Position numbers and translations under genes: made by a program. The notes under the pieces are model-generated. The model was not told where the DNA came from. It searched no databases and worked only from the letters and a program-made list of their open reading frames with translations. Of a stretch of 64,000 nt of DNA, positions 20,160 to 30,300 are shown piece after piece. The stretch covers positions 2,573,501 through 2,637,500 of the forward strand of contig NZ_CP081966.1 of the NCBI RefSeq assembly GCF_019823065.1, in the 5' to 3' direction. This stretch comes from Pseudomonas mosselii. Its GTDB lineage: Bacteria > Pseudomonadota > Gammaproteobacteria > Pseudomonadales > Pseudomonadaceae. The first letter of the stretch is position 1. Each line of letters begins with the position of its first letter.

Positions 20160-21533
20160 TCAGGCTACCACCTCATAGCACGGCACATACGCCGCCCCGC
20201 CGGGCAGCTTCATGCGGTGCTGGTCGACGAACGCCTGCAGCAGGCGCCCGAGCGGGTCGAGGATCGCCGCGTCGCCACGGATCTGGTACGGCCCGTGCTC
20301 CTCGATCAGGCGAATGCCCTTGTCCTTGACGTTGCCGGCGACGATCCCGGAGAACGCCCGGCGCAGGTTGGCCGCCAGTTCGTGGGGCGGCAGGTTGCGG
20401 CGCAGGGCCAGGTTGGCCATGTTCTCGTGGGTCGGGTCGAACGGGTGCTGGAAGCCTTCGTCGATTTTCAGCAGCCAGTTGAAGTGGAAGGCGTCGTTAC
20501 GCTCGCGGCGGAACTGCTTGACCGCCTTGAGCCCCTCGACCATCTGCCGGGCGACTTCGGCCGGATCGTCGATGATGATCTGGTAATGACGCTGGGCGGC
20601 CTCGCCGAGGGTGGCCCCGACGAAGGCGTGCAGTTGCAGCAGGAAGGCTTCTGCGCTGCGCGGCCCGGTGAGCACGACCGGGAACGGCAGGTCCTGGTTT
20701 TCCGGGTGCATGAGGATGCCGAGCAGGTACAGGAACTCCTCGGCGGTGCCGGCGCCGCCGGGGAAGATGATGATGCCGTGGCCAACGCGGACGAAGGCTT
20801 CCAGGCGCTTCTCGATATCCGGCAGGATCACCAGTTCGTTGACGATCGGGTTGGGCGCCTCGGCGGCGATGATGCCCGGCTCGGTCAGGCCCAGGTAGCG
20901 GCTGCCGTGCATGCGCTGCTTGGCGTGGGCGATGGTGGCGCCCTTCATCGGGCCTTTCATCACGCCCGGGCCGCAGCCGGTGCAGACATCCAGCTTGCGC
21001 AGGCCCAGCTCGTGGCCGACCTTCTTGGTGTACTGGTATTCCTCGCTGCTGATCGAGTGACCGCCCCAGCACACCACCATCTTCGGCTCGACGCCCGGGC
21101 GCAGGGTGCGGGCGTTGCGCAGCAGGTGGAAGACGTAGTCGGTGAGGCCCTGGGAGCTCTCGAGGTCGATGCGCTGGCTGGCCAGCTCGCTCTCGGTGTA
21201 GACGATGTCGCGCAGGGCGCTGAACAGCATCTCGCGGGTGCTGGCGATCATTTCGCCGTCGACGAAGGCGTCGGCCGGGGCGTTGAGCAGTTCCAGGCGC
21301 ACGCCGCGGTCCTGCTGGTGGATGCGTACCTCGAAATCTTTGTAGGCCTCGAGGATGGTCTTGGCGTTGTCGACATGGGCGCCGGTGTTGAGGATGGCCA
21401 GGGCGCACTGGCGGAACAGGGTGTAGAGGCTGCCGGTACCGACTTCGCTCAGTTGCTGGACTTCACGTTGCGACAGCGTCTCCAGGCTGCCCTTGGGGCT
21501 GACGGAGGCGTTGATGACATTGCGTTGGGGCAT
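20160..21533 (-). CDS. ppnN: Pyrimidine/purine nucleotide 5'-monophosphate nucleosidase
   Basis: 457 aa, matching the 454 aa of E. coli PpnN (YgdH). Contains the LOG/lysine-decarboxylase-like fold with IIFPGGAGTAEE as the nucleotide-hydrolysing motif, flanked by the family's N- and C-terminal regulatory domains. Releases free base and ribose-5-phosphate from nucleoside monophosphates; in E. coli the enzyme binds (p)ppGpp. The start at 21533 has AGGA eight bases upstream. It is next to the NAD salvage genes but separated by a hairpin, so it forms its own unit. Confidence 0.92.
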   Translation of the reverse strand: MPQRNVINASVSPKGSLETLSQREVQQLSEVGTGSLYTLFRQCALAILNTGAHVDNAKTILEAYKDFEVRIHQQDRGVRLELLNAPADAFVDGEMIASTREMLFSALRDIVYTESELASQRIDLESSQGLTDYVFHLLRNARTLRPGVEPKMVVCWGGHSISSEEYQYTKKVGHELGLRKLDVCTGCGPGVMKGPMKGATIAHAKQRMHGSRYLGLTEPGIIAAEAPNPIVNELVILPDIEKRLEAFVRVGHGIIIFPGGAGTAEEFLYLLGILMHPENQDLPFPVVLTGPRSAEAFLLQLHAFVGATLGEAAQRHYQIIIDDPAEVARQMVEGLKAVKQFRRERNDAFHFNWLLKIDEGFQHPFDPTHENMANLALRRNLPPHELAANLRRAFSGIVAGNVKDKGIRLIEEHGPYQIRGDAAILDPLGRLLQAFVDQHRMKLPGGAAYVPCYEVVA

Positions 21534-21665
21534 CTGGTCTTTCCTGTGCGGGTAAAACATCCTTCTTGGACAACACCATACAAGCAAATGTGCGTGGCAA
21601 CGAGGGCCTTGGTGAAAAACCTTGGACGCAGTGCCTACCCTGTGGGAGCCGACTTGCCGGCCAAA

Positions 21666-21682
21666 GGGCTGCGTAGCAGCCC
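21666..21682 (-). terminator. Hairpin directly after pncB
   Basis: Perfect 7-bp stem (GGGCTGC / GCAGCCC) with a GTA loop, beginning five bases after the pncB stop and followed on the minus strand by TTT. Likely intrinsic terminator of the pncA-pncB operon. A partial REP half lies just beyond (21640-21660). Confidence 0.6.
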
Positions 21683-21687
21683 CGGGG

Positions 21688-22887
21688 TTATTGGACGTTG
21701 AACACATGCCGCAGGTACGCCACGAAATTCTCGTCCCGGCACTGGGTCTTGCCCGGACTGTCGGAGATCTTCGCCACCGGCGCGCCGTTGCAGGCGGTCA
21801 TCTTGATCACCATGTTCATCGGCCTGACCCCGGGGATGTCGCAGGTCAGGTTGGTACCGATACCGAAGCTGACGTTGATCCGCCCGTGCAGGGCGCGATA
21901 GAGCATCAGCATCTTCTCGAAGTCCAGGCCGTCGGAGAAGATCAGCGTCTTGCCACGTGGATCGATGCCCAGTCGCTGGTAGTGGGCGATGGCTTTCTCG
22001 GCCCAGGCCAGCGGCTCGCCCGAGTCATGCCGTAGGCCGTCGAAGAGCTTGGCGAAGTACAGGTCGAAGTCCTTCATGAATGCATCCATGCCGATGCAGT
22101 CGGTCAGGGCGATGCCCAGCTGGCCACGGTACTCACGTACCCAGCATTCCAGCGCGGCGGCCTGGCTGTCGACCAGGCGCGGGCCGAGCTGCTGGTGGGC
22201 CATGAACCATTCGTGGGCCATGGTGCCGATGGGCTTGATCTGGTATTCGCGGGCCAGGTGCACGTTGCTGGTGCCGACGAAACGCCCAGGGAAGTCGCGT
22301 TTTAGGATATGCACCACCTCTTCCTGTACCCGATAGGAGAATCGCCGGCGGGTACCGAAGTCGGCCAGTTGCAGACCGGCCAGTTCGTCGTCGCTGGCTT
22401 CTGCCTTGAGCCAGTCGAGCTTCTGGTACAGGCGTTCGCCGACCTGTTCGATCAGCACCTCGCGATAGCGGTAGCGGTTGCGTACCTCACTGATGATCGC
22501 CAGCAGCGGGATCTCGAACAGGATCACGTGCAGCCACGGGCCGCGCACGCGGATCGCCAGTTGCCCGGCATTGTCCAGGCCGACCTGCACATAGCGCAGG
22601 TTGAAGCGGAACAGGCTGAGGAAGCGGATGAAGTCCGGCTTGATGAACGGGATCTTTTCCAGGTAGGCCAATTGGTCGTGGGTGACCGAGACATCGGCCA
22701 ACTGCTCGACCTGGTAGCGGATCTCGGCGAGGTAGGGCGCCAAATCCTCGTCATTGCGGCAGCGGAACTCCCATTCCACTTCGGCGTTGGGGTAGTTGTG
22801 CAGCACCGCCTGCATCATGGTGATCTTGTAGAAGTCGGTGTCCAGCAGGTTCTGGATGATCCGTGGGCCGAAGACGCTGTCGCTCAT
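21688..22887 (-). CDS. pncB: Nicotinate phosphoribosyltransferase
   Basis: 399 aa, starting [20 protein letters not shown], with [14 protein letters not shown] and the [10 protein letters not shown] phosphate-binding segment of the PncB family. It makes nicotinate mononucleotide from nicotinate, the committed step of the Preiss-Handler NAD salvage route. AGGAGG lies eight bases before the start. Overlaps the pncA stop as ATGA: nicotinamidase supplies its substrate. An NrtR regulator is encoded divergently upstream of pncA. Confidence 0.95.
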   Translation of the reverse strand: MSDSVFGPRIIQNLLDTDFYKITMMQAVLHNYPNAEVEWEFRCRNDEDLAPYLAEIRYQVEQLADVSVTHDQLAYLEKIPFIKPDFIRFLSLFRFNLRYVQVGLDNAGQLAIRVRGPWLHVILFEIPLLAIISEVRNRYRYREVLIEQVGERLYQKLDWLKAEASDDELAGLQLADFGTRRRFSYRVQEEVVHILKRDFPGRFVGTSNVHLAREYQIKPIGTMAHEWFMAHQQLGPRLVDSQAAALECWVREYRGQLGIALTDCIGMDAFMKDFDLYFAKLFDGLRHDSGEPLAWAEKAIAHYQRLGIDPRGKTLIFSDGLDFEKMLMLYRALHGRINVSFGIGTNLTCDIPGVRPMNMVIKMTACNGAPVAKISDSPGKTQCRDENFVAYLRHVFNVQ

Positions 22888-23534
22888 GGGTGGTCCTCCT
22901 TGAGTAAGTCGAGCCGGGTATCGAGGGCCTGTTCGTCGGCACACAGATGGATGCCGGTGCTGGCCATTTCATCGCAGGCCGCCTGTGCGCCCTCGGTGCT
23001 CAGGGCGCGGCAGGCCGGCAGGTACAGCAGCACCTCGAAGCCGGCGCGGCGCAGCTGCAGGGCGGTGGTGCGCACGCAGTAGTCCAGTGCCAGGCCACCG
23101 ACGATGATCGCCTGCACCTGTTGCACCTTGAGGAACTCGATGACGCCGGTAGAGCGGCGCTCGGCCAGGTCGTGGTAGCACGCCCCATAGGGGTGCAGGT
23201 CAGGCTCGACGCCTTTCCAGACAAAGTAGTCGTAGTCGATGGGAGCGGGCAGGCCGGGCAGCAGCTCGAAGCCCGGCGTACCGGGGACGCAGTGGCTGAC
23301 CCAGGTCAGGTCGGCATTGGCCAGGGGCAATGCTTGCAGCATCTGGCCCGGCTCGGCGACCACCCAGGCGGCGTTGGCCGGGTGCGCGTCCTTGCTGCCC
23401 AGGCGCAGCGAGGCGCGTTGGGCCATGGCGTTGAGCGCAGGGGCGATCAGGTGGCCGCCGGGCACCGGCAGCTCCTGGGGGGCGTTGGCGGTGAAGCCGT
23501 TCTGCGCGTCGACATCGAAACTGGCGATTTTCAT
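22884..23534 (-). CDS. pncA: Nicotinamidase
   Basis: 216 aa isochorismatase-like hydrolase converting nicotinamide to nicotinate. The catalytic triad is visible as the Asp in FDVDAQNGF, the Lys in FVWKGVEPD and the Cys in LDYCVRTTA; the metal site is [11 protein letters not shown]. The start at 23534 is chosen because the sequence [14 protein letters not shown] is the natural family start and GAGGAG lies about nine bases upstream. First gene of the pncA-pncB operon, facing away from nrtR. Confidence 0.94.
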   Translation of the reverse strand: MKIASFDVDAQNGFTANAPQELPVPGGHLIAPALNAMAQRASLRLGSKDAHPANAAWVVAEPGQMLQALPLANADLTWVSHCVPGTPGFELLPGLPAPIDYDYFVWKGVEPDLHPYGACYHDLAERRSTGVIEFLKVQQVQAIIVGGLALDYCVRTTALQLRRAGFEVLLYLPACRALSTEGAQAACDEMASTGIHLCADEQALDTRLDLLKEDHP

Positions 23535-23552
23535 TGGAGGAAACTCCTCGGC

Positions 23553-23650
23553 TGGAATGGCTATATATTCCACCTGGTGAATTAAGTGTGTCAAGGTCAT
23601 TTTATCCAGGGGTTCAGGGTTGCTCTATTTAATCGCTCTGATGGAATATA
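23553..23650. promoter_or_regulatory. Candidate NrtR operators in the pncA/nrtR spacer
   Basis: The 143-base divergent spacer has the 9-mer TATATTCCA at 23564-23572 and its exact reverse complement TGGAATATA at 23642-23650, one near each gene start. The left copy is also part of a TGGAAT-N8-ATTCCA repeat (23553-23572). NrtR proteins bind palindromes in front of NAD salvage genes, so these are the natural candidates. The family's consensus in Pseudomonas was not checked. Confidence 0.5.
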
Positions 23651-23677
23651 GGCGTATGTTGATTAAGGATCCGTTCC

Positions 23678-24379
23678 GTGAGCACAGCTGAAGTCCTGGC
23701 CAGTGTCGATATCGTCACCCTGCGCCTGTCACCCCACAGCCAGCGCCTGGAGGTGTTGCTGTCCCCGCGCGAACGCGAGCCCTACAAGGGGCAGTGGGCC
23801 TTGCCGGGTGTCATCGTCAATGGCAGTTCCGCGGACAACAACCTGGATGCCGCCGCCTGCCGGGCGCTCTCGGAAAAGGCCAAGGTGCGCCCGCGCCACC
23901 TGGAGCAGGTCGGCACCGAGGGCAATGCTTCCCGCGACCCTCGGGGCTGGACCTTGAGCACTTACTACCTGGCGTTGCTCGATCCTGCGGTTGTGGTCGA
24001 GGACCCGCAGATTGCCTTTTTCGATCTGCAACGCGTCCTGGACAACGAACCGCCGTTGCCGTTCGATCATCGCCTGCTGGTCGAGCGTGCCCATGAACGG
24101 CTGGTGGCCAAGGCCGTGTACACCAACCTGCCGTTGTACCTGGCACCCGAGCGGTTCACCGTGCTGGATGCGCTGGCCGCCGCGCAGGCGTGCCTGGGGC
24201 AGCCGGTCAACAACACCTCGATGCGCAAACGTCTGGAGCGCATGAAGCGCGAAGGCTGGGTGCAGGACACCGGAGAAAAGAACCAGCCCAGGCTGGGGCG
24301 TCCACAGCAACTGTACCGGCATACCCCGCAGGGGAGCGGGGCGTTCATGTTCGACCGGAGTCTGCTGGCGGGAGGATAG
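23678..24379 (+). CDS. nrtR: NrtR, Nudix-related transcriptional regulator of NAD metabolism
   Basis: 233 aa. Residues ~8-150 form a Nudix-like domain and ~155-230 a winged helix (PVNNTSMRKRLERMKREGWV). The Nudix box is degenerate: where REUxEExGU is expected the protein reads ACRALSEKAKV, so catalysis is not expected and the domain probably senses an ADP-ribose-type ligand. GTG start at 23678 with AAGGAT eight bases upstream. Divergent from pncA-pncB, the standard NrtR arrangement, and likely their repressor. Confidence 0.9.
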   Translation: MSTAEVLASVDIVTLRLSPHSQRLEVLLSPREREPYKGQWALPGVIVNGSSADNNLDAAACRALSEKAKVRPRHLEQVGTEGNASRDPRGWTLSTYYLALLDPAVVVEDPQIAFFDLQRVLDNEPPLPFDHRLLVERAHERLVAKAVYTNLPLYLAPERFTVLDALAAAQACLGQPVNNTSMRKRLERMKREGWVQDTGEKNQPRLGRPQQLYRHTPQGSGAFMFDRSLLAGG

Positions 24380-24436
24380 TCAGGACCGATCGCGGCCTCT
24401 TCCTGCAGTTGTCGAGTAGCGACTATCCTTGCCCCC

Positions 24437-24832
24437 ATGACCAACCTGCCTCCTTTACGCCATCCTTGTCCACCGGGCGCCTGCGACTGCGGCCGCGAAC
24501 GCCTGGCCGACGGCCCCGAGCGACGCATCCTGCTGCTCACCCGCGAGGAGGAGAAGCGCCTGGTCGAACGCCTGGAAAACCTCAAGGATCTGGAGGACCT
24601 GCAGCGCCTGCAGTCACGCCTCTACGAACAGCTGGGCATCCGCGTGCATATCGCCCCAGGCTTCAACGAAGTGCGCACCATGCGCGGCATCGTCATCGAG
24701 CTTGCGGCGCAGCCGGGCCTGTGCCGCAAGACCCGCCAGTCGATCCCCGCCGCTATCCGCCGGGGACTGGAGCGAAATCCGCAGGTGGCCTTCCGCCTGC
24801 TCGACGCCCATGACCTGCTGCGTGATGCCTGA
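24437..24832 (+). CDS. Conserved hypothetical protein with N-terminal CxCG motif
   Basis: 131 aa, cytosolic. The N-terminus has a cysteine cluster (CPPGACDCGRERL) followed by a charged helix (LLTREEEKRLVERLENLKDLEDLQRL) and a C-terminal half with FNEVRTMRGIVIELAAQPGLCRKTRQ. The cysteines could bind a metal. No family recognised. It stands between nrtR (58 bases) and a convergent LysE gene; conserved-looking composition and good codon use support a real gene. Confidence 0.75.
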   Translation: MTNLPPLRHPCPPGACDCGRERLADGPERRILLLTREEEKRLVERLENLKDLEDLQRLQSRLYEQLGIRVHIAPGFNEVRTMRGIVIELAAQPGLCRKTRQSIPAAIRRGLERNPQVAFRLLDAHDLLRDA

Positions 24833-24835
24833 ACA

Positions 24836-25453
24836 TCAACGCATTGCCGCCAGCTTGATGCCGAAGCCTACCAGGCAGGCGCCGGCCAGGCGTTCGAGCA
24901 GGTTAGTGATGCGCGGGCTGGCGCGCATGCGCTCGGCCAAGCGGTGGGTGAGCAGCACCGCCACCAGGCCGTAGAGCAGGGTCAGGCCAGCCACGGTCAG
25001 CGCCATGAAAGCGAAGGTCACCACGCCCTGGTGGCGCACCGGGTCGATGAACAGCGGGAAGAACGCCATGTAGAACATGATCGCCTTGGGGTTGAGCAGA
25101 GTGATCATCATGGTCTGGCGCAGGTAGCGGCCGCTGGCCATGCCGCTGTCGCGCGGCGCGCCGCCGGGCTTGCTCAGCACCATGCGCAGGCCGAGCCAGG
25201 CCAGGTAGGCGGCGCCGGCCCACTGCACCACATGGAAGGCGGCCGGATAGGCGGCCAGCAGGGTGGCGACGCCCGCCACCGCCAGCCACATCAGCACCTG
25301 GTCGCCGAGGATCACTCCGAAAGTAGCGGCCAGGCCGCCCTTGATGCCGCCCTTGCCGGTGGCGGTGATCAGGGCGAAGTTGCCGGGCCCGGGGATCGCC
25401 AGGAGGATAAGGAACGCGATCACGAAAGCGCCGTAGTCGGTCACGCCGAGCAT
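24836..25453 (-). CDS. LysE/RhtB family exporter
   Basis: 205 aa inner-membrane protein with six predicted segments. Family signatures: LLAIPGPGNFALITATGKGG near the N-terminus, GGAYLAWLGLRM-like segment and LLNPKAIMFYMAFFPLF. Members export amino acids or homoserine lactones. AGGAG lies seven bases before the start. The end is three bases from the end of the convergent hypothetical gene. Substrate not predictable. Confidence 0.9.
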   Translation of the reverse strand: MLGVTDYGAFVIAFLILLAIPGPGNFALITATGKGGIKGGLAATFGVILGDQVLMWLAVAGVATLLAAYPAAFHVVQWAGAAYLAWLGLRMVLSKPGGAPRDSGMASGRYLRQTMMITLLNPKAIMFYMAFFPLFIDPVRHQGVVTFAFMALTVAGLTLLYGLVAVLLTHRLAERMRASPRITNLLERLAGACLVGFGIKLAAMR

Positions 25454-25541
25454 GGGTAGTCTCCTGGGGAGGGCGGGCTGATCAGGATATATGCCATTAT
25501 TCGCAACACTTGCAAAGCCACGACGGCACAGGGAGGTGGAG

Positions 25542-25808
25542 ATGGCGTTCAATGCGCATGAGCGGGCAGTGTTGCTGGCGGTCAAGGGCGTGGGGCCGAC
25601 CGTGGTGCAGCGGCTCGAGCAGTTGGGTTATGACTCGCTGGCGCGACTGGCCGGGGCCGACGCCCTGCAGATCGTCAGCGAGGCGGCCGGTCTGCTGGGC
25701 AGCAGTTGCTGGAAGAACAGCCCCCAGGCGCGAGGGGCAATACAGGCAGCGATTGCCCGGGCCAGGGAGCATGTCCTGCAGGGCACCTGTCCCGCCAATG
25801 GCACATAA
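25542..25808 (+). CDS. Small helix-hairpin-helix protein
   Basis: 88 aa. A helix-hairpin-helix motif is centred on AVKGVGPTVVQRLEQLGYDSLARLAG, the non-specific DNA-binding element also seen in RadC/RuvA tails and DUF4332-like proteins; the rest is helical with an SSCWKNSPQAR segment. The start at 25542 follows GGGAGG five bases upstream. Its stop is directly followed by the mexEF-oprN terminator hairpin. Probably DNA-binding; role unknown. Confidence 0.75.
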   Translation: MAFNAHERAVLLAVKGVGPTVVQRLEQLGYDSLARLAGADALQIVSEAAGLLGSSCWKNSPQARGAIQAAIARAREHVLQGTCPANGT

Positions 25809-25812
25809 AAAA

Positions 25813-25838
25813 GCCCCGAAGACCAAGGCCTTCGGGGC
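25813..25838 (-). terminator. Intrinsic terminator of the mexEF-oprN operon
   Basis: Nine-base perfect stem (GCCCCGAAG / CTTCGGGGC) with an 8-base loop. On the minus strand it is followed by six T residues, 50 bases past the oprN stop. May also stop readthrough from the small HhH gene on the plus strand. Confidence 0.88.
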
Positions 25839-25888
25839 AAACGGTTGGGGGAGGAACCAACCAAAGGAGTCTTCACATCAGGGGGCGG

Positions 25889-27304
25889 TCAGCGCGAGCT
25901 GGCCACCACGTCGGGTTGCCAGCCGCCGCCCAGCGCCTTGTAGATCGCGACGATGCCGCTGTACAGCTCGACCTCGCCCTGGGCCTGGGCGTCTTCGGCG
26001 CTCAGGCGCTCGCGTTCGGCGTCGAGCAGCACCAGGTAGTCCACCGTGCCTTCGCGATAGCGCACCGAAGCCAGTTCCGCCGCCTTGCGGCTGGCGTCGC
26101 TCTGGCGCATCAGCGCCAGCAGGCGCTGTTGGCGCTTGCCATAGTCGCTGAAGGCGTTGGAGGATTCCTCCAGGGCCAGCAGCACCTGCTGTTCGTAGTT
26201 GGCCAGGGCGCCCTCGGCATCGGCCTTGGCCCCGCGCAGGCGGGCGCGCACGCTGCCCAGGTCGAAGGCCGCCCAGGTGATGCTCGGGCCCAGCGCCCAG
26301 GCGTTGGCCGCTGAGGAGCCGATCTGCGAGCCGCGCGCGGCGGTGAAACCGAGGAAGCCGCTGAGGCTGACCCGCGGGAACAGGTCGGCGGTGGCCACGC
26401 CGACGTTGGCCGTGGCCGCAGCCAGCTGGCGTTCGGCGCTGCGGATGTCCGGGCGGCGACGCAGCAGCTCGCCGGGGTCGCCCACCGGCAAGGCCTTGGC
26501 GATGGCCGGCAGGGACTTGGGCGCAAGATCGACGCTCAGGGCGTCCGGACGCTGGCCGAGCAGGGTGGCGATGCGGTTCTTCGCCCGCACCTGTGCGGCC
26601 TGCAGCTGCGGCACGGTGGCTTCGACACCCGCCAGGCGGGCGTCGGCGCGGACCACATCGAGTTCATTGCCGACCCCGGTGTCGCGCAGGGTCACGGTGA
26701 TGTCCCGCGACTGCTGCTGGGTCTTGAGGTTGGCCACGGCGATCTGCTCGCGCAGCTGGGCGCCGCGCAACTGGCCGTAAGCGTCGACCAGCTCGGCGAT
26801 CAGGCTGACCTGCAGTTGTTGCAGGTCGGCTTCGGCGGCGGCTTCCTGGGCTTCGCTGGCCTCGATCTGGCGCTGGATGCGGCCAAACAGGTCGAGCTCC
26901 CAGGCCATGTCCAGGCCCAGGTCATAACGCTCGCTGTTGACCCGGCGTTCAGTTTGGCCGGGCACCTGGCCCTTGCCCAGATCGCTGCTGGCGCGGCTGG
27001 TGACCACGGGGATCTGGTCATTGGACACGTCCTCGCGAATCGACCGCGCCGCTTTCAGGCGGGCAAAGGCCACGCGCAGGTCGCGGTTGCCGTCCAGCGA
27101 CGCCTGCACCAGTTGGTTGAGCACCGGGTCGTCGAACTGCTTCCACCACACGCTTTCGAAGCGGCTGCGGTCGAAGGCCTTGGCCTCCAGACCGCTGTCC
27201 AGCTTGGCCGGCGCGGTGTCCGGCGTCTTGTAGTCCGGGCCCACGGCGCAGGCCGCCAGGGCCAGTGCCAGCAGGCTCGGGGTCAGGTGTTTGAGCAACT
27301 TCAT
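25889..27304 (-). CDS. oprN: Outer membrane efflux lipoprotein, OprN-like
   Basis: 471 aa NodT-family outer membrane channel. Lipoprotein signal with lipobox LAAC (residues ~16-19), then CAVGPDY, the standard start of RND outer membrane factors. Two outer-membrane efflux repeats follow. Third gene of a mexE-mexF-oprN operon; its ATG overlaps the mexF stop (ATGA). Provides the exit duct for a tripartite pump. The gene-name assignment rests on operon order and on MexF similarity. Confidence 0.88.
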   Translation of the reverse strand: MKLLKHLTPSLLALALAACAVGPDYKTPDTAPAKLDSGLEAKAFDRSRFESVWWKQFDDPVLNQLVQASLDGNRDLRVAFARLKAARSIREDVSNDQIPVVTSRASSDLGKGQVPGQTERRVNSERYDLGLDMAWELDLFGRIQRQIEASEAQEAAAEADLQQLQVSLIAELVDAYGQLRGAQLREQIAVANLKTQQQSRDITVTLRDTGVGNELDVVRADARLAGVEATVPQLQAAQVRAKNRIATLLGQRPDALSVDLAPKSLPAIAKALPVGDPGELLRRRPDIRSAERQLAAATANVGVATADLFPRVSLSGFLGFTAARGSQIGSSAANAWALGPSITWAAFDLGSVRARLRGAKADAEGALANYEQQVLLALEESSNAFSDYGKRQQRLLALMRQSDASRKAAELASVRYREGTVDYLVLLDAERERLSAEDAQAQGEVELYSGIVAIYKALGGGWQPDVVASSR

Positions 27305-30300
27305 GCGTGGGTCTCCAGCGCGACGGCGTGCTCGGCCTTGCGGGCCTGGCGACGCTCGACGAAACGGCGGATCAGGAAGAAGAACACTGGGGTCAGGAAC
27401 AGGCCGAACACGGTCACCCCGATCATCCCCGAGAACACCGCCACACCCATGGCGTGACGCATTTCCGAGCCGGCGCCGGAGCTGAACACCAGCGGCACCA
27501 CGCCCATGATGAAGGCGATCGAGGTCATCAGGATCGGCCGCAGGCGCAGACGGCAGGCTTCCAGTACCGCGGCCAGCGGGTCGAGGCCCTTGGCCTGTTC
27601 ATCCTTGGCGAACTCGACGATCAGGATCGCGTTCTTGCACGCCAGGCCCACCAGCACGATCAAGCCGATCTGGGTGAAGATGTTGTTGTCGCCACCGGAG
27701 ATGATCACCCCGGTAATGGCCGACAGCAGGGTCATCGGCACGATCAGGATCACCGCCAGCGGCAGGCTCCAGCTTTCGTACTGGGCGGCCAGCACCAGGA
27801 AGGCCAGCAGCACGCAGAGCGGGAACACGAACAGCGCGGTGTTGCCCGAGAGGATCTGCTGGTAGGTCAGGTCGGTCCATTCGAAGGTCATGCCGTTGGG
27901 CAGTTCTTCCTTGAGCAGCTTCTCGATCGCCGCCTCGGCCTGGCCGGAGCTGTAGCCGGGGGCCGCGGCACCGTTGATCTCGGCGGTGATGAAGCCGTTG
28001 TAGTGCATGACCCGGTCAGGCCCGGAGGTGTCGCTGACCTTGAGGAAGGTCGCCAGCGGGATCATCTCGCCCAGGTTGTTGCGCACCTTCAGCTGGCCGA
28101 TCTGCTCGGCGTCGAGGCGGAACTGCTGCTCGGCCTGGACGTTGACCTGGTAGGTGCGGCCAAAGCGGTTGAAGTCGTTGGTGTACAGCGAGCCCAGGTA
28201 GACCTGCAGGGTGTCGAAGATGTCATTGATCGCCACGCCGTGGGTCTTGGCCTTTTCCCGGTCGATGGCGGCATCGACCTGCGGCACGTTGACCTGGTAG
28301 CTGGTGAACAGGCCCGCCAGTTCCGGCACGTTGTGGCTCTTGGCGATGATGTTCTGGGTCTCTTTGTACAGCGCTTCGTAGCCCAGGTTGCCGCGGTCCT
28401 CGATCTGCAGGCGGAAGCCGCCGATGGTGCCCAGGCCTTGAACCGGCGGAGGCGGGAAGATTGCGATGTAGGCGTCCTGGATATCGGCGAACTGGGCGTT
28501 CAGGGCTGCCGCGATGGCCGCCGCCGACTGACTCGGGTCCTTGCGCTCGTCGAACGGCTTGAGCGGGGTGAACACGATGCCGCTGTTCGGGCTGTTGGTG
28601 AAGCCGTTGATCGACAGGCCAGGGAAGGCCACCGAATCGGCCACGCCCGGTTGCTTGAGGGCGATCTCGCTCATCTTCTTGATCACAGCCTCGGTACGGT
28701 CGAGGCTGGCGGCGTCAGGCAACTGGGCGAAGGCCACCAGGTACTGCTTGTCCTGGGCCGGGACGAAGCCGGTCGGGGTGGACGAGAAGCCCAGGTAGGT
28801 CAGGCCCATGAGCCCGGCATAGACGAACAGGGCGATGCCGCTGGAGCGGATGACCCGGCGCACGCCGCCGACATAGCCATGGCTGGCGCGGTCGAAGAAG
28901 CGGTTGAACGGAGCGAACAGCCAGCTGCCCAGCAGCTTTTCCAGGAACCGCGAGAAACGGTCCTTGGGCGCATGGTGGTCCTTCAGCAGCACGGCGGCCA
29001 GGGCCGGCGACAGGGTCAGCGAGTTGAACGCCGAGATCACGGTGGAGATGGCGATGGTCAGGGCGAACTGCTTGTAGAACTGCCCGGTAAGCCCCGAGAT
29101 GAACGCGGCGGGCACGAACACGGCGCACAGCACCAGGGCGGTGGCGATGATCGGGCCGGTCACTTCGCTCATGGCCTTCTGCGTGGCTTCCAGCGGTTTC
29201 AGGCCAAGCCCGATGTTTCGCTCGACGTTCTCCACCACGACGATGGCGTCGTCCACCACGATACCGATGGCCAGCACCAGGCCGAACAGCGATAGCGCGT
29301 TGAGCGAGAAGCCGAACAGGTGCATCACCGCGAAGGTGCCGATCAGCGAAACCGGCACGGCCATCAGCGGGATGATCGAGGCGCGCCAGGTTTGCAGGAA
29401 CAGGATCACCACCAGCACGACCAGGATCAGCGCTTCGAACAGGGTGTGCACCACCGCTTCGATGGAGCCACGGACGAACACGGTCGGGTCATAGACGATG
29501 CTGTAGTCCATGCCTTCCGGGAAATCTTTCTTCAGCTCGGCCATTTTCGCCCGCACTTCGTCGGAGATCTCGATGGCGTTGGAGCCCGGGCGCTGGAAGA
29601 TCGGGATGGCCACCGCCGGCTGGTTGTTCAGCAGCGAACGCAGGGCGTACTGGCTGGAGCCGAGCTCGACCCGAGCGATGTCCTTCAGGCGGGTGATCTC
29701 GCCGTTGGCGCCGGCACGGATGATGATGTTCTCGAACTCTTCCTCGTTGACCAGGCGGCCCTGGGTGTTAATCGACAGCTGGAAGCTGGTCGAACCCGGG
29801 GCGGGCGGGGCGCCCAGCTGGCCGGCGGCGACCTGGCGGTTCTGCTCGCGAATGGCGGCCACCACGTCGCTGGCGGTCAGGTTGCGCGAAGCGGTCTTGT
29901 TCGGGTCGAGCCACACCCGCAGCGAGTAGTCGCCCATGCCGAACAGCTGCACGTCACCGACGCCACCGAGGCGCGCCAGCTCATCCTTGATGTTGAGGAT
30001 GGCGTAGTTGGACAGGTAGAGCATGTCGTAGCGGTTGTCCGGCGAGGTCAGGTGCACGACCATGGTCAGGTCGGGCGAGGCCTTGTCGACGGTGATGCCG
30101 ATGCGCGTCACCTCTTCCGGCAGCTTGGGCTGGGTACGGGTCACGCGGTTCTGCACCTGCACCTGGGCGTTGTCCAGGTCGGTGCCCAGGGCGAAGGTGA
30201 TGGTCAGGGTCAGCTTGCCGTCGGCGGTGGACTGCGAGGACATGTACAGCATGTTCTCGACACCGGTGATGGCCTGCTCCAAGGGCGCTGCGACGGTCTC

